Origin: Vibrio mediterranei
GTDB lineage: Bacteria; Pseudomonadota; Gammaproteobacteria; Enterobacterales; Vibrionaceae
Direction of reading: 5' to 3'
Assembly (NCBI RefSeq): GCF_900088415.1
Contig: NZ_FLLQ01000009.1
Location: 124,001-188,000, forward strand
Length of the DNA stretch: 64,000 bases
A program made the translations under genes and the position numbers. Positions within the stretch are counted from its first letter, which is position 1, and every line of letters begins with the position of its first letter. The notes below the pieces were generated by a model, which was given only the letters and a program-made list of their open reading frames with translations, was not told where the DNA came from and did not search any database. Of this stretch, positions 45,023 through 53,197 are shown in pieces.

Positions 45023-45031
45023 TTATCCTCT

Positions 45032-45065
45032 GCAGCAAGGTGTTTACAGCCTTGCTGCTTTTTTT
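45032..45065 (+). terminator. Terminator after xds
   Basis: GCAGCAAGG-TGTTTACAG-CCTTGCTGC, followed by TTTTTTTCTCC. Confidence 0.93.
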
Positions 45066-45148
45066 CTCCCCATTTTTACTTGCCTTTCTGCCATCTTGTT
45101 GCAAAATACCGCCTTATTTTTCGCAAACTCAATACCACAGCGAGCGCT

Positions 45149-45730
45149 ATGCTACTCATCATTGATAATTACGACTCCTTTACTTTTAACCTGTTTCAGT
45201 ATTTTTCTGAACTGGGTGCTGAAGTAAAAGTGGTGCGCAATGATGAAATTGATATTGCTGGTATTGAAGCGTTAAACCCCTCTCATTTGGTTATCTCTCC
45301 AGGACCTTGTACACCTAATGAGGCAGGAATCTCCTTAGAGGTGATCAAGCACTTTGCAGGTAAATTGCCACTACTCGGTGTTTGTTTAGGTCACCAGGCG
45401 ATTGCTCAGGTCTTTGGTGGTAAGGTGATCCGTGCTCGTGAAGTGATGCATGGTAAAACCTCACCAATTCGTCATAACAACAAAAGTGTGTTTGCTGGCC
45501 TCAATAACCCATTAACTGTTACCCGTTATCACTCATTAATCGTCGAAAAAGAGTCGCTTCCAGATTGCTTTGAAGTAACGGCTTGGACTGAGTTAGAGAA
45601 TGGCGATTTCGACGAAATTATGGGTTATCAGCACAAGTTGCTTTGTCTACATGCGGTTCAATTCCACCCAGAATCTATCAAAACGGAACAAGGTCACGAA
45701 CTTCTTAACAATTTCCTGTCTCAAAAATAG
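45149..45730 (+). CDS. pabA: Aminodeoxychorismate/anthranilate synthase component II (glutamine amidotransferase)
   Basis: It supplies ammonia from glutamine to PabB for p-aminobenzoate and folate synthesis. From the ATG at 45149 the protein has 193 residues and starts MLLIIDNYDSFTFNLFQYFS. The class I amidotransferase triad is visible: Cys in GVCLGHQAI near 79, and His and Glu in VQFHPESIKTEQG near 170. A longer frame from 45080 runs through promoter sequence. In E. coli pabA also lies beside argD, the homologue of the next gene. Confidence 0.93.
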   Translation: MLLIIDNYDSFTFNLFQYFSELGAEVKVVRNDEIDIAGIEALNPSHLVISPGPCTPNEAGISLEVIKHFAGKLPLLGVCLGHQAIAQVFGGKVIRAREVMHGKTSPIRHNNKSVFAGLNNPLTVTRYHSLIVEKESLPDCFEVTAWTELENGDFDEIMGYQHKLLCLHAVQFHPESIKTEQGHELLNNFLSQK

Positions 45731-46119
45731 TCGATCTTGATCACTCTTTTCTGTTTTCTTATCCATCATAAGTTTTACTTATTAAATTGAAAGTTTATTC
45801 GTCTTTACTGATATCAAAGTGAGCAAAACCTTATTTGCTGACTTTCTTAGTCAATGCAGGAAAAAACGCTTCATTCCCATTCGCTTTTGATGCATAAATA
45901 CTCATGAGGCGGCGGTGAATTTTGTTCTTTGACTACTTAAAAAGTATTTTTCACTATTGCTATGGTTAAATAATTGTAAATACAATGCTGCATCTGTGGA
46001 AAAGCGATAGAAAATCTTTTCTTCCTTTATGAGTTCGAGGGATCGCTCTTGGTCCTTAACCAAAAATCGGAAGAGTGAAGCGCCTTTCTCCAACATGCTG
46101 TAATGAGAAGGAATGTGTT
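45731..46119 (+). other. 389 bp astC upstream region
   Basis: No gene is visible. 45889-45906 (GATGCATAAATACTCATG) matches about 14 of 18 ARG-box positions, with a second, imperfect TGAAT-containing candidate at 45914-45931, so ArgR control is plausible but not strong. TTGACT at 45930-45935 may be a -35. The last 40 bases can fold CCTTTCTC (46083-46090) onto GAGAAGG (46105-46111), which covers the ribosome-binding site of astC. Confidence 0.5.
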
Positions 46120-47337
46120 ATGACAACGGAAAAAGCGGTAACTCGCGAGTGGTTTGATGAGGTAATGGTACCTTGCTACAACCCAATGGAAATGATTCCA
46201 GTAAAAGGCGAGGGTGCTCGCGTTTGGGACCAGCAGGGGAATGAATATATCGACTTCGCGGGTGGTATTGCCGTGAGTTGTTTAGGCCACTGCCATCCGG
46301 CGATGGTCAATGCAGTTACTGAACAAGCTAACAAGATTTGGCATCTGAGTAATGTCATGACCAACGAGCCAGCACTACGCTTGGCGAAAAAACTGACGGA
46401 AGTTAGCTTTGCTGAACGAGTTTTCTTCGCTAACTCAGGTGCAGAAGCCAATGAGGCGGCGCTGAAACTAGCACGCCGCTGGGCGGCAGATGTTCATGGT
46501 ACTGAAAAGTCAGAAATTATTGCTTTTAACCAAGGTTTCCACGGTCGTACTTTCTTTACGGTCACTGTTGGTGGTCAAGCTGCTTATTCTGACGGTTTTG
46601 GTCCTAAGCCGGGCGACGTATCACATATTCCTTATAATGATATCGCTGCGCTTGAAGCTCAGATGTCAGAGAAAACCTGTGCAGTGATGATGGAGCCGCT
46701 ACAAGGTGAGGGTGGTATTGTTTCTCCTCAGCCTGAGTTTGTTCAAGCGGTTCGTGAGCTATGTGATAAATATAATGCTCTGCTTATTTTTGATGAAGTG
46801 CAAACGGGTAATGGCCGTACTGGTCACTTTTATGCCTACCAAGGTCTAGGTGTAACGCCCGATATTTTGAGCACGGCGAAATCTCTTGGTGGTGGTTTCC
46901 CCATTGGCGCTATGCTAACGACTGAGAAACTTGCTGCACACATGAAAGTGGGGACGCACGGTTCTACTTATGGCGGTAACCCGTTAGCGTGTGCGGTAGC
47001 AGAAGCGGTTGTGGATGTGGTGTCGAGCCCAGATGTTCTGGCTGGTGTCGCTGAGCGTGAAGCGTGGTTCCGCGATGGCCTACAAAAAATAAACGCAAAA
47101 TACGGTATTTTCAGCGAAATTCGTGGAAAAGGCCTACTTCTTGGTGCAGCGCTGAATGAAGAGTGGCAAGGTCGTGCTCGTGATGTTCTAGTAGCAGCAG
47201 GCCAACAAGGCCTAATGGTCTTGGTTGCGGGTGCAAATGTGGTTCGTTTTACCCCATCATTGGTGATTACCAAGCAAGAAGTTGAAGAAGGATTAGCTAA
47301 ACTAGATAAAGCGATCAGCACCTTAGTGGCGTCGTAA
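46120..47337 (+). CDS. astC: Acetylornithine/succinylornithine aminotransferase
   Basis: It is a class III PLP aminotransferase that acts in arginine synthesis (ArgD) and in the arginine succinyltransferase pathway (AstC). From the ATG at 46120, preceded by AAGGA, it has 405 residues and starts MTTEKAVTREWFDEVMVPCY. FFANSGAEANEAALK near 100, FDEVQTGNGRTG near 222 and the PLP lysine in STAKSLGGGFPIG near 251 are present. Because it leads astA and astD, and no other argD is seen here, it may serve both pathways, as argD does in related species. Confidence 0.95.
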   Translation: MTTEKAVTREWFDEVMVPCYNPMEMIPVKGEGARVWDQQGNEYIDFAGGIAVSCLGHCHPAMVNAVTEQANKIWHLSNVMTNEPALRLAKKLTEVSFAERVFFANSGAEANEAALKLARRWAADVHGTEKSEIIAFNQGFHGRTFFTVTVGGQAAYSDGFGPKPGDVSHIPYNDIAALEAQMSEKTCAVMMEPLQGEGGIVSPQPEFVQAVRELCDKYNALLIFDEVQTGNGRTGHFYAYQGLGVTPDILSTAKSLGGGFPIGAMLTTEKLAAHMKVGTHGSTYGGNPLACAVAEAVVDVVSSPDVLAGVAEREAWFRDGLQKINAKYGIFSEIRGKGLLLGAALNEEWQGRARDVLVAAGQQGLMVLVAGANVVRFTPSLVITKQEVEEGLAKLDKAISTLVAS

Positions 47338-47356
47338 ACTTAGTTAGCAATTAAAT

Positions 47357-47391
47357 ACTCTCTCGGATGTTTGGATGTGCCGGGAGAGTTT
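47357..47391 (+). other. Hairpin before astA
   Basis: ACTCTCTCGG...CCGGGAGAGT forms a stem with one mismatch between astC and the astA ribosome site CAGGAGGG. There is no T run. It may tune astA expression or mRNA processing. Confidence 0.5.
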
Positions 47392-47410
47392 GCGTCAGGA
47401 GGGATTATTG

Positions 47411-48430
47411 ATGCTTGTTGTTCGTCCTATCTCTATGTCTGATTACGACGCGCTGCATACTTGCGCGGTAGAATCAGGACACGGTTTTACTTCTCTTCCT
47501 GTGAATGAAGAGCTTCTTACTAACCGAATTACCCATTCTGAATACAGTTTTGCCAAGCAAGACGTGACGACGCCGACCGATGAAGGTTATTTGATGGTGG
47601 GTGTTGATACAGAAACTGGTGAAGTGGCGGGTACCACAGGTATAGAAGGTGCGATTGGCTGGGATGTCCCTTTCTATTCTTATCACATTAGTACGGTGGT
47701 GCACTCGTCGCCAAAACTCAACGTCAACAATGTCGTTAAGCTTCTGACCTTTGGGAATAATTACACTGGATGCAGTGAGATTTGTACCTTGTTCTTACGC
47801 CCTGAATTCCGTGGCGGATTGAATGGTCGATTGATGTCTAAATGCCGCTTTTTGATGATGGCAGAGCACCCAGAGCGTTTCTCTAAAACGATTTTTGCTG
47901 AAATGCGTGGTGTGTCCGATGCGGAAGGCAATTCTCCATTTTGGAAGTGGTTACAAGAGCATTTCTTTTCTATCGATTTTACCTTGGCAGATTATCTGAC
48001 CGGAATTGGTAAAAAAGGCTTTATCGCAGATCTAATGCCAAAGCTTCCTATCTATATCAACTTGCTCAGCAAAGAAGCGCAAGAGGTGATTGGGCAGGTG
48101 CATGAGAATACGCGTCCGGCTTTGAAGCTGCTTGAAAACGAAGGCTTTACTTGCCGTAACTATGTCGACATTTTCGATGCAGGCCCAACGGTTGAATGTG
48201 ACCTTCGCAATATTCAAGCGGTTCGTGACTCTTTCCGAGCTCAAGTAGCGATTGCAGAGCATTCGAGCTCTCAAGATTATTTGGTGGCAAATACCTCGTT
48301 TGAGAACTTCCGAGCGGTCGCGGCCAAAGCGGCATACGACCCAGAAAGTGGCAAGGTATTGCTCACAGCAGAAGCAGCACAAGCACTGAATGTCGCCGAG
48401 GGCGATATGGTGCGTATGCTGGCTCAATAA
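47411..48430 (+). CDS. astA: Arginine N-succinyltransferase
   Basis: AstA is the first step of the AST pathway: arginine plus succinyl-CoA gives N2-succinylarginine. From the ATG at 47411, preceded by AGGAGGG, it has 339 residues and starts MLVVRPISMSDYDALHTCAV. Family motifs ESGHGFTSLP near 19, GTTGIEGAIG near 75, LFLRPEFRGG near 130 and FAEMRGVSDAEGNSPFW near 167 match AstA of E. coli (344) and Pseudomonas. It is second in astC-astA-astD-DUF1338. Confidence 0.97.
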   Translation: MLVVRPISMSDYDALHTCAVESGHGFTSLPVNEELLTNRITHSEYSFAKQDVTTPTDEGYLMVGVDTETGEVAGTTGIEGAIGWDVPFYSYHISTVVHSSPKLNVNNVVKLLTFGNNYTGCSEICTLFLRPEFRGGLNGRLMSKCRFLMMAEHPERFSKTIFAEMRGVSDAEGNSPFWKWLQEHFFSIDFTLADYLTGIGKKGFIADLMPKLPIYINLLSKEAQEVIGQVHENTRPALKLLENEGFTCRNYVDIFDAGPTVECDLRNIQAVRDSFRAQVAIAEHSSSQDYLVANTSFENFRAVAAKAAYDPESGKVLLTAEAAQALNVAEGDMVRMLAQ

Positions 48431-48526
48431 CAGTCAAATAATAAGATGGTGGTCGATTACCACCACGGTTTAAGAGAAGCGGAAGTTCTGCTTGCTCTTA
48501 GCTCATTCAATTTAAGGAACTTCACT

Positions 48527-49984
48527 ATGACTCAATGGATCGCAGGTAACTGGGTTGCAGGCCAAGGTGACACTTTTCAGTCACTATCCCCATACAACAA
48601 TCAAACTATTTGGGAAGGTCAGTCAGCCACTGCTCAACAGGTTGAAAGCGCCGTCTCTGCTGCTCGTCAGGCATTTATCGAGTGGAAGAAGCGTCCATTT
48701 GAAGAGCGTGAAGCCATCGTTTTGTCTTTCGCAGAGAAAGTGAAAGAACGTAGTGAAGATATTGCCATAGCCATCGCCAAAGAAACGGGTAAACCGTTAT
48801 GGGAAACGCGCACTGAAGCGGGAGCGATGGCTGGCAAAATTGCGATTTCTATTCGTGCTTATCATCAGCGTACCGGCGAGACCCAACGCGAAGCCGATGG
48901 CAACCAAATCGTCCTCCGTCACAGGCCTCTTGGTGTCATGGCTGTCTTTGGGCCTTATAATTTCCCTGGTCACCTACCTAACGGTCACATTGTGCCTGCG
49001 TTACTAGCAGGGAACACAGTGGTCTTTAAACCGTCTGAGCAGACGCCGCTAGTTGGTGAGTTAGCAATGAAACTTTGGGAAGAGGTTGGTCTTCCATCTG
49101 GTGTCATTAACCTTGTTCAAGGCGGCAAGGAGACGGGCATTGCGCTTGCTGATTCTAAAGGCATTGATGGCGTACTGTTCACAGGTAGTGCCAATACGGG
49201 ACACATTCTGCATAGGCAATTCGCGGGGCAACCGGGCAAGATGTTAGCGCTAGAAATGGGCGGTAATAATCCGCTGGTGATCAGTGAAGACTTTGGGGAT
49301 ATGGATGCTGCGGTTTATACCATTTTGCAATCGGCATACATTAGTGCTGGACAACGCTGTACCTGTGCAAGACGCCTTTATGTGCCATTTGGGCAAAGAG
49401 GTGATCAACTGGTTGAACGCTTAGTTTCTGCAATTGGTAAGATTCGTATCGATGAGCCTTTCGCCGAACCAGCACCATTTATGGGGCCACAAATCTCTGA
49501 ACAGGCGGCTGACCATATTATTGCGGCGCAAGCCGAGCTCCTGAAACTAGGTGGCAAGAGCTTAGTGGAAGCGAAACGCCTACAAGCTGCTTTCGTTACG
49601 CCTGCGTTGATTGATGCAACGAATATCGAGCAGCTACCAGATGAAGAGTACTTTGGTCCCTTGTTACAGCTAGTACGCTATGAAACGCTACCACAAGCAG
49701 TAGAACTCGCAAACGATACTCGCTTTGGTTTGTCGGCAGGTTTGATTTCGCAAAGCGATGAAGAGTGGCAGTACTTCGTTGACCATATTCGTGCAGGCAT
49801 TGTAAACCGTAACCGTCAGCTTACTGGAGCGAGTGGTGATGCGCCATTCGGAGGACCTGGTGCATCAGGTAACCTAAGACCAAGTGCTTTCTATGCGGCC
49901 GATTACTGTGCATACCCTATGGCGTCCATGGAAGGAGACAATACCGTGCTTCCTGCAACGCTAAGCCCTGGTATTGAACTCTAA
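48527..49984 (+). CDS. astD: Succinylglutamate-semialdehyde dehydrogenase
   Basis: AstD oxidises N-succinylglutamate semialdehyde with NAD+. From the ATG at 48527, preceded by TAAGGA, it has 485 residues and starts MTQWIAGNWVAGQGDTFQSL. It is an aldehyde dehydrogenase with the catalytic Glu in LEMGGNNPLVI near 248 and the catalytic Cys in SAGQRCTCARR near 282. The DUF1338 gene starts 12 bp after its stop. Confidence 0.97.
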   Translation: MTQWIAGNWVAGQGDTFQSLSPYNNQTIWEGQSATAQQVESAVSAARQAFIEWKKRPFEEREAIVLSFAEKVKERSEDIAIAIAKETGKPLWETRTEAGAMAGKIAISIRAYHQRTGETQREADGNQIVLRHRPLGVMAVFGPYNFPGHLPNGHIVPALLAGNTVVFKPSEQTPLVGELAMKLWEEVGLPSGVINLVQGGKETGIALADSKGIDGVLFTGSANTGHILHRQFAGQPGKMLALEMGGNNPLVISEDFGDMDAAVYTILQSAYISAGQRCTCARRLYVPFGQRGDQLVERLVSAIGKIRIDEPFAEPAPFMGPQISEQAADHIIAAQAELLKLGGKSLVEAKRLQAAFVTPALIDATNIEQLPDEEYFGPLLQLVRYETLPQAVELANDTRFGLSAGLISQSDEEWQYFVDHIRAGIVNRNRQLTGASGDAPFGGPGASGNLRPSAFYAADYCAYPMASMEGDNTVLPATLSPGIEL

Positions 49985-49996
49985 GGAACTTCTGTT

Positions 49997-50788
49997 ATGA
50001 CTGTAGACGCTCTATTTAACCATTTATGGCAAGACTATATTCGCCGTCTTTGCCCTTCTGCTGATAAAGTCCATGCTCTGCTCAAAGAGGATGAAGCGCT
50101 GATTAACGACCACATTGCGCTACGTACTTTTAATGTCGGCCCTCTGGGCATCGATTCGTTGGCAAAGCACTTTATCACTCTTGGTTACAAAGTCTCTGGT
50201 GATTATGTGTTTGAGGCTAAGAAGCTCTCTGCGATTCATTTAGAGCATAGTAATGCTCTATTACCAAAAGTGTTTATTAGTGAGCTTAGAGTCGAACTGT
50301 GTTCGCAGCAACTGCAAGATATTGTCGCTAAGCTAGTGGCTCAAGTTGAAGCGGAGAAGTTGGATAGCGCAGACTTCCTTTATGGTGGGCGTCTATGGGA
50401 CTTGAGTTACGCTGATTTTCAGACGCTAGCCGAAGAGAGCGAGTATGCATCGTGGTTGGCTGCCCACGGTTATGGCGCGAACCACTTTACGGTGAGCGTA
50501 AATCAGCTGGAGCGTTTTCAGGAAGTCGTAGAAGTAAACCAACACCTTCGTGAGGCCGGTTTTGCTATCAATGAATCTGGCGGCGAAGTGAAAGGTTCTC
50601 CAGAGGTGTTACTTGAGCAGTCCTCAACAATGGCGGATAAAGTGCCAGTGATGTTCACCGGTGGTGAACAGATTATCCCTGGCGGCTTCTATGAGTTCGC
50701 TAAGCGATATCAAATGGCGGACGGCATTTACTATCAAGGCTTCGTCGCGGCATCTGCGGATAAGATTTTTGAGAGTACGCACCAATAA
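49997..50788 (+). CDS. DUF1338 protein of the HglS-like (2-oxoadipate dioxygenase/decarboxylase) superfamily
   Basis: The 263-residue protein belongs to DUF1338, whose longer member HglS of Pseudomonas putida converts 2-oxoadipate to 2-hydroxyglutarate in lysine breakdown. The HglS pattern of a metal His, then a substrate Arg four residues later, then a second His and a Glu can be traced here as His39/Arg43 (DHIALRTF), His163 (GANHFTVSV) and Glu233 (GGFYEFAKRY). The active site looks intact although the protein is much shorter than HglS (about 460). It sits directly after astD with its own ribosome site (AAGGA), so a role in arginine or 2-oxo acid catabolism is inferred. The substrate is unknown. 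Confidence 0.85.
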   Translation: MTVDALFNHLWQDYIRRLCPSADKVHALLKEDEALINDHIALRTFNVGPLGIDSLAKHFITLGYKVSGDYVFEAKKLSAIHLEHSNALLPKVFISELRVELCSQQLQDIVAKLVAQVEAEKLDSADFLYGGRLWDLSYADFQTLAEESEYASWLAAHGYGANHFTVSVNQLERFQEVVEVNQHLREAGFAINESGGEVKGSPEVLLEQSSTMADKVPVMFTGGEQIIPGGFYEFAKRYQMADGIYYQGFVAASADKIFESTHQ

Positions 50789-50866
50789 GCTTTATTGTTG
50801 GCAGGAGTGACGAACTTCAGAGATAAGCATGTAGTCATTCTTAGCACTGCTACTCCAAAAATAATC

Positions 50867-50960
50867 GGTCATCCCTGCGAAGGCAGGGATAGGGTTTCAG
50901 CGGGTGGCAGCTTTGAGCAGACTCCTGCCTTTGCAGGCGTACGGCCTGCAGAGTGACGAA
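50867..50960. repeat. Solitary double-hairpin repeat related to the 1567-3110 array
   Basis: ATCCCTGC-GAAG-GCAGGGAT (50871-50890) and CCTGC-CTTT-GCAGG (50924-50937), followed by GAGTGACGAAAATTTGAG. Same two-palindrome plan and GACGAAAATTTG flank as units of the large array near hslV. Confidence 0.8.
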
Positions 50961-51012
50961 AATTTGAGATAGGAACACGCCTTATCTAGTAACCGAGCGT
51001 GAAAACAATAAT

Positions 51013-51040
51013 AAAAAAGCCACCTTGCGGTGGCTTTTTA
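51013..51040. terminator. Bidirectional terminator between the DUF1338 gene and crp
   Basis: AAAAAAGCCACC-TTGC-GGTGGCTTTTTA, with runs on both sides, serving the convergent transcripts. Confidence 0.94.
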
Positions 51041-51075
51041 GCTATTAGCTTTTGTAAAAGTAACGTCGCTAGAAA

Positions 51076-51708
51076 TTAACGAGTACCGTAAACAACAATA
51101 GTCTTACCGTGAGCAGAGATTAGGTTCTGCTCTTCTAGCATCTTAAGAATGCGTCCCACTGTCTCACGTGAACAGCCAACAATTTGGCCGATCTCTTGAC
51201 GAGTGATCTTGATTTGCATGCCATCTGGGTGAGTCATTGCGTCTGGTTGCTTCGCTAGGTTTAGTAGCGTTTGAGCAATGCGGCCTGTTACGTCTAGGAA
51301 CGCTAAGTCACCTACTTTTTGGCTAGTCACTTGTAGACGGCTTGCCATTTGAGCAGATAAGCGCATTAGAATATCAGGGTTAACTTGAATCAGCTGACGG
51401 AATTTCTTGAATGAGATTTCCGCAACTTCACAAGGAGATTTTGCACGTACCCATGCCGTACGTTCTTGGTCTTCTTCGAACAAGCCAAGTTCACCAATGA
51501 AGTCACCTTGATTAAGGTAAGACAAGATCATCTCTTTGCCTTCTTCATCTTTGATCAGTACCGCTACAGAACCTTTTACGATGTAGTAAAGAGTTTCCGC
51601 TTTCTCGCCCGCATGGATTAGCGTGCTTTTAGAAGGATACTTGTGAATGTGGCAGTGTGAAAGGAACCACTCTAACGTTGGGTCGGTTTGAGGTTTACCT
51701 AGAACCAT
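51076..51708 (-). CDS. crp: cAMP receptor protein
   Basis: CRP is the global carbon regulator and in vibrios also controls competence, biofilm and virulence. The 210-residue protein has the cAMP-binding beta roll with GELGLFEEDQERTAWVRA (about 72-89) and the helix-turn-helix with recognition helix GCSRETVGRILKML (about 178-191), nearly as in E. coli. It is divergent in function but not in direction from prkB, which lies upstream on the same strand. A CRP-like site upstream suggests autoregulation. Confidence 0.99.
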   Translation of the reverse strand: MVLGKPQTDPTLEWFLSHCHIHKYPSKSTLIHAGEKAETLYYIVKGSVAVLIKDEEGKEMILSYLNQGDFIGELGLFEEDQERTAWVRAKSPCEVAEISFKKFRQLIQVNPDILMRLSAQMASRLQVTSQKVGDLAFLDVTGRIAQTLLNLAKQPDAMTHPDGMQIKITRQEIGQIVGCSRETVGRILKMLEEQNLISAHGKTIVVYGTR

Positions 51709-51901
51709 ATATCTTACTTCCTCTGCAGGGTATGCTTGCTGCTTTCCATATTTGTTAGCAAGCCCGTTGGTTAAGACTTACTAGCATAAAAGCACTTTGA
51801 AGATGGCGCAAGCGATCTTCTGTTTCCTAGAAATAGTATCCTTTTTTGCGCCATTTTTCTTGATTTTAATCGTGTCATCAGACCATTTTTCTATACAAAA
51901 C

Positions 51902-51917
51902 TGTGCACATGATCACG
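51902..51917. promoter_or_regulatory. CRP-like site upstream of crp
   Basis: TGTGCACATGATCACG: the TGTG and TCAC cores are present with correct N6 spacing and two mismatches from TGTGA-N6-TCACA. It lies about 195 bp before the crp start codon, in the prkB-crp gap. Autoregulation of crp is known in E. coli. Confidence 0.6.
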
Positions 51918-51951
51918 GTATAAAAAATCATCTACGGTTAAAGCGTGAAAG

Positions 51952-52821
51952 CTAACCTATTTTTCCAGTTTCTATGAGCTGTTGAAGTATTGGCCTGACG
52001 ATTAATTCCATCGCAAAACTCATCTTACCGCCCGGTACCACTATGGTGTCATGTCGCGACATGAACGAGCCATCTATCATTGCCAATAGATAAGGGAAAT
52101 CGACATTTTTGATACCACGTAGACGAATCACCACGAAGCTTTCATCTAAGCTTGGAATGCCTTTGGCGTTGAGTGGGTTGGAGGTATCCACCGTAGGGAC
52201 GCGTTGAAAGTTAATATGAGTGCGTGAGAATTGCGGGGTAATATAACTAAGGTAATCATCCATTGAACGGACAATAGAGTCGGTAACCGCTTCTCTGGAA
52301 TGTCCTCTATCGCGAGTATCACGAACAAATTTCTGAATCCACTCCAAGTTGACTATCGGCACCATGCCGATAAGTAAGTCGACATGTTGAGCTGCGTTTA
52401 CCTCTCCGTCGACAACACCACCGTGTAAGCCTTCATAAAACAGTACATCGGAATTTTCAGGTAGATCTTGCCAAGGCGTGAATGTGCCAGGCATTTGATT
52501 GTATGGTACAGCTTCATCAAACGTATGCAGGTAACGACGGAACTGACCTGTGCCATTTTGTCCGTAGTTGCGGAAGAATTCTTCTAACGCAGGGAAGTCA
52601 TTTGCTTGCGGGCCAAAGTAACTGATGTGTTTTCCTTGCTCTTTGGCTTTGCGGATCTCGATATCCATTTCTGGACGAGTAAAGCGGTGAAAGCTGTCAC
52701 CTTCAATAAAAGCGGGCTTCACGCTCATCATGTTGAACATTTTGCGAAACGCTTCTGACGTTGTTGTTGTACCTGCTCCAGAAGAGCCGGTCACCGCAAT
52801 AATGGGGTGTTTTGCAGACAT
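51952..52821 (-). CDS. prkB: Phosphoribulokinase-like protein PrkB
   Basis: The 289-residue protein belongs to the phosphoribulokinase/uridine kinase family. It has the P-loop GSSGAGTTTTSEAF (about 12-25), DSFHRFTRPEMD near 42 and LFYEGLHGG near 126. PrkB beside crp is conserved in gammaproteobacteria that have no Calvin cycle, and its physiological role is not established there. No RuBisCO gene lies in the window. It is upstream of crp on the same strand. Confidence 0.92.
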   Translation of the reverse strand: MSAKHPIIAVTGSSGAGTTTTSEAFRKMFNMMSVKPAFIEGDSFHRFTRPEMDIEIRKAKEQGKHISYFGPQANDFPALEEFFRNYGQNGTGQFRRYLHTFDEAVPYNQMPGTFTPWQDLPENSDVLFYEGLHGGVVDGEVNAAQHVDLLIGMVPIVNLEWIQKFVRDTRDRGHSREAVTDSIVRSMDDYLSYITPQFSRTHINFQRVPTVDTSNPLNAKGIPSLDESFVVIRLRGIKNVDFPYLLAMIDGSFMSRHDTIVVPGGKMSFAMELIVRPILQQLIETGKIG

Positions 52822-52946
52822 AACACTTCCTGTGTAATGATAGTTATAATTTTGTTTTGCTAACCCTATGAACTATTTAGACGCTGTTTGCTCATTTAGG
52901 TTCAATAGCGTTTTACTATAGCACTAGATTGTCATGCTCACGTCAT

Positions 52947-53159
52947 TTACATCGAACGACGTAGCTGAATATCGACGGTTTCATGTAATTCGGAGAAGAC
53001 AATTACAGCCTCTCCGCTCTCTAGTTGAGCTTTGACGTGCGATACCTTATCGTCCAACGACCACTCAGTGTCGCCGTAGTCAGTACCTTCACGCAATACG
53101 AATTCTTTGATCAAATTATCCAGCGTCTCTGCTGCGATTTGTTGCCATGGAATAATCAT
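52947..53159 (-). CDS. yheU: YheU family protein (UPF0270)
   Basis: It is a 70-residue acidic cytoplasmic protein of unknown function. MIIPWQQIAAETLDNLIKEF followed by VLREGTDYGD matches E. coli YheU in length and pattern. It follows yheT by 38 bp on the same strand, the order seen in E. coli (yheT-yheU-prkB-crp). Nothing in the sequence points to catalysis. Confidence 0.93.
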   Translation of the reverse strand: MIIPWQQIAAETLDNLIKEFVLREGTDYGDTEWSLDDKVSHVKAQLESGEAVIVFSELHETVDIQLRRSM

Positions 53160-53197
53160 AAATACCTCATCACTCTATGATACGGGAGAGTATACCG

